Of a stretch of 5,932 nt of DNA, positions 5,920 to 5,932 are shown in pieces. Location: positions 1 through 5,932 of the forward strand of contig QHRT01000162.1 in the NCBI GenBank assembly GCA_003220195.1, written 5' to 3'. Both the position numbers and the translations under genes were made by a program. The notes beneath the pieces were generated by a model that saw only the letters and a program-made list of their open reading frames with translations, had not been told where the DNA came from and did no database searches. Positions within the stretch are counted from its first letter, which is position 1. Each line of letters begins with the position of its first letter. Origin of the DNA: Candidatus Rokuibacteriota bacterium. Its GTDB lineage: Bacteria; Methylomirabilota; Methylomirabilia; Rokubacteriales; CSP1-6.

Positions 5920-5932
5920 ATGCCGTCATTTC
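5920..5932 (+). CDS. Possible start of a divergent gene, cut by the window edge
   Basis: GGAGGG (5910-5915) lies four bases before an ATG at 5920, a good initiation context. Only the codons for Met-Pro-Ser-Phe are inside the window, so nothing can be said about the product. A divergent regulator next to an uptake operon would be a common arrangement, but this is speculation. Confidence 0.2.

Noticed and set aside
5735..5929. Small minus-strand open frames upstream of the binding-protein gene
   Set aside because: They overlap the promoter candidate and the binding-protein start in other frames, lack a recognisable domain and show no convincing ribosome binding site.

Overview
This is a GC-rich window (roughly two thirds G+C by eye) from a bacterium. 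All supported genes lie on the minus strand, so they read from right to left. The Tat-type export signal, the NMT1/TauA-like binding protein, the crotonase and the class III CoA-transferase are typical of high-GC soil or sediment heterotrophs with large solute-uptake and CoA-thioester repertoires. I cannot fix the phylum from the sequence.

Reading in the direction of transcription, positions 5932-5746 hold the upstream region. It has a TTGACA-type promoter candidate (5771-5800), a tandem 10-bp direct repeat (5844-5875) and, at the right edge, a possible start of a divergent plus-strand gene (5920). Next comes a compact transport operon: a Tat-exported NMT1/SsuA-like substrate-binding protein (4699-5745, or from 5784), an SsuB/TauB-like ATPase (3914-4678) and an SsuC/TauC-like permease (3096-3914). 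The ATPase and permease genes overlap.

A 302-bp gap (2794-3095) separates transport from metabolism. Its main content is a 133-bp near-perfect concentric palindrome (2911-3043). This has 36-bp outer arms and an inner 12-bp hairpin capped by GCGAAGC, and I consider it the most unusual non-coding structure here.

After the gap come three tightly packed metabolic genes: an FAD-dependent oxidoreductase of the PF12831 type (1471-2793), an enoyl-CoA hydratase/isomerase family protein that begins immediately after its stop codon (565-1470), and a CaiB/BaiF class III CoA-transferase that runs off the left edge (1-682). The crotonase frame has no stop where the family normally ends. It continues 34 residues in a frame that overlaps the CoA-transferase gene, which suggests a lost stop codon or a sequence error.

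Together the genes look like an uptake-and-activation cassette for a small organic acid. The ABC system would import it, the CoA-transferase would activate it as a CoA thioester, the crotonase would hydrate, dehydrate or isomerise that thioester, and the FAD enzyme would oxidise or reduce an intermediate. The CoA-transferase/crotonase pair resembles CaiB/CaiD of carnitine metabolism in architecture, but nothing in the sequence identifies the actual substrate.
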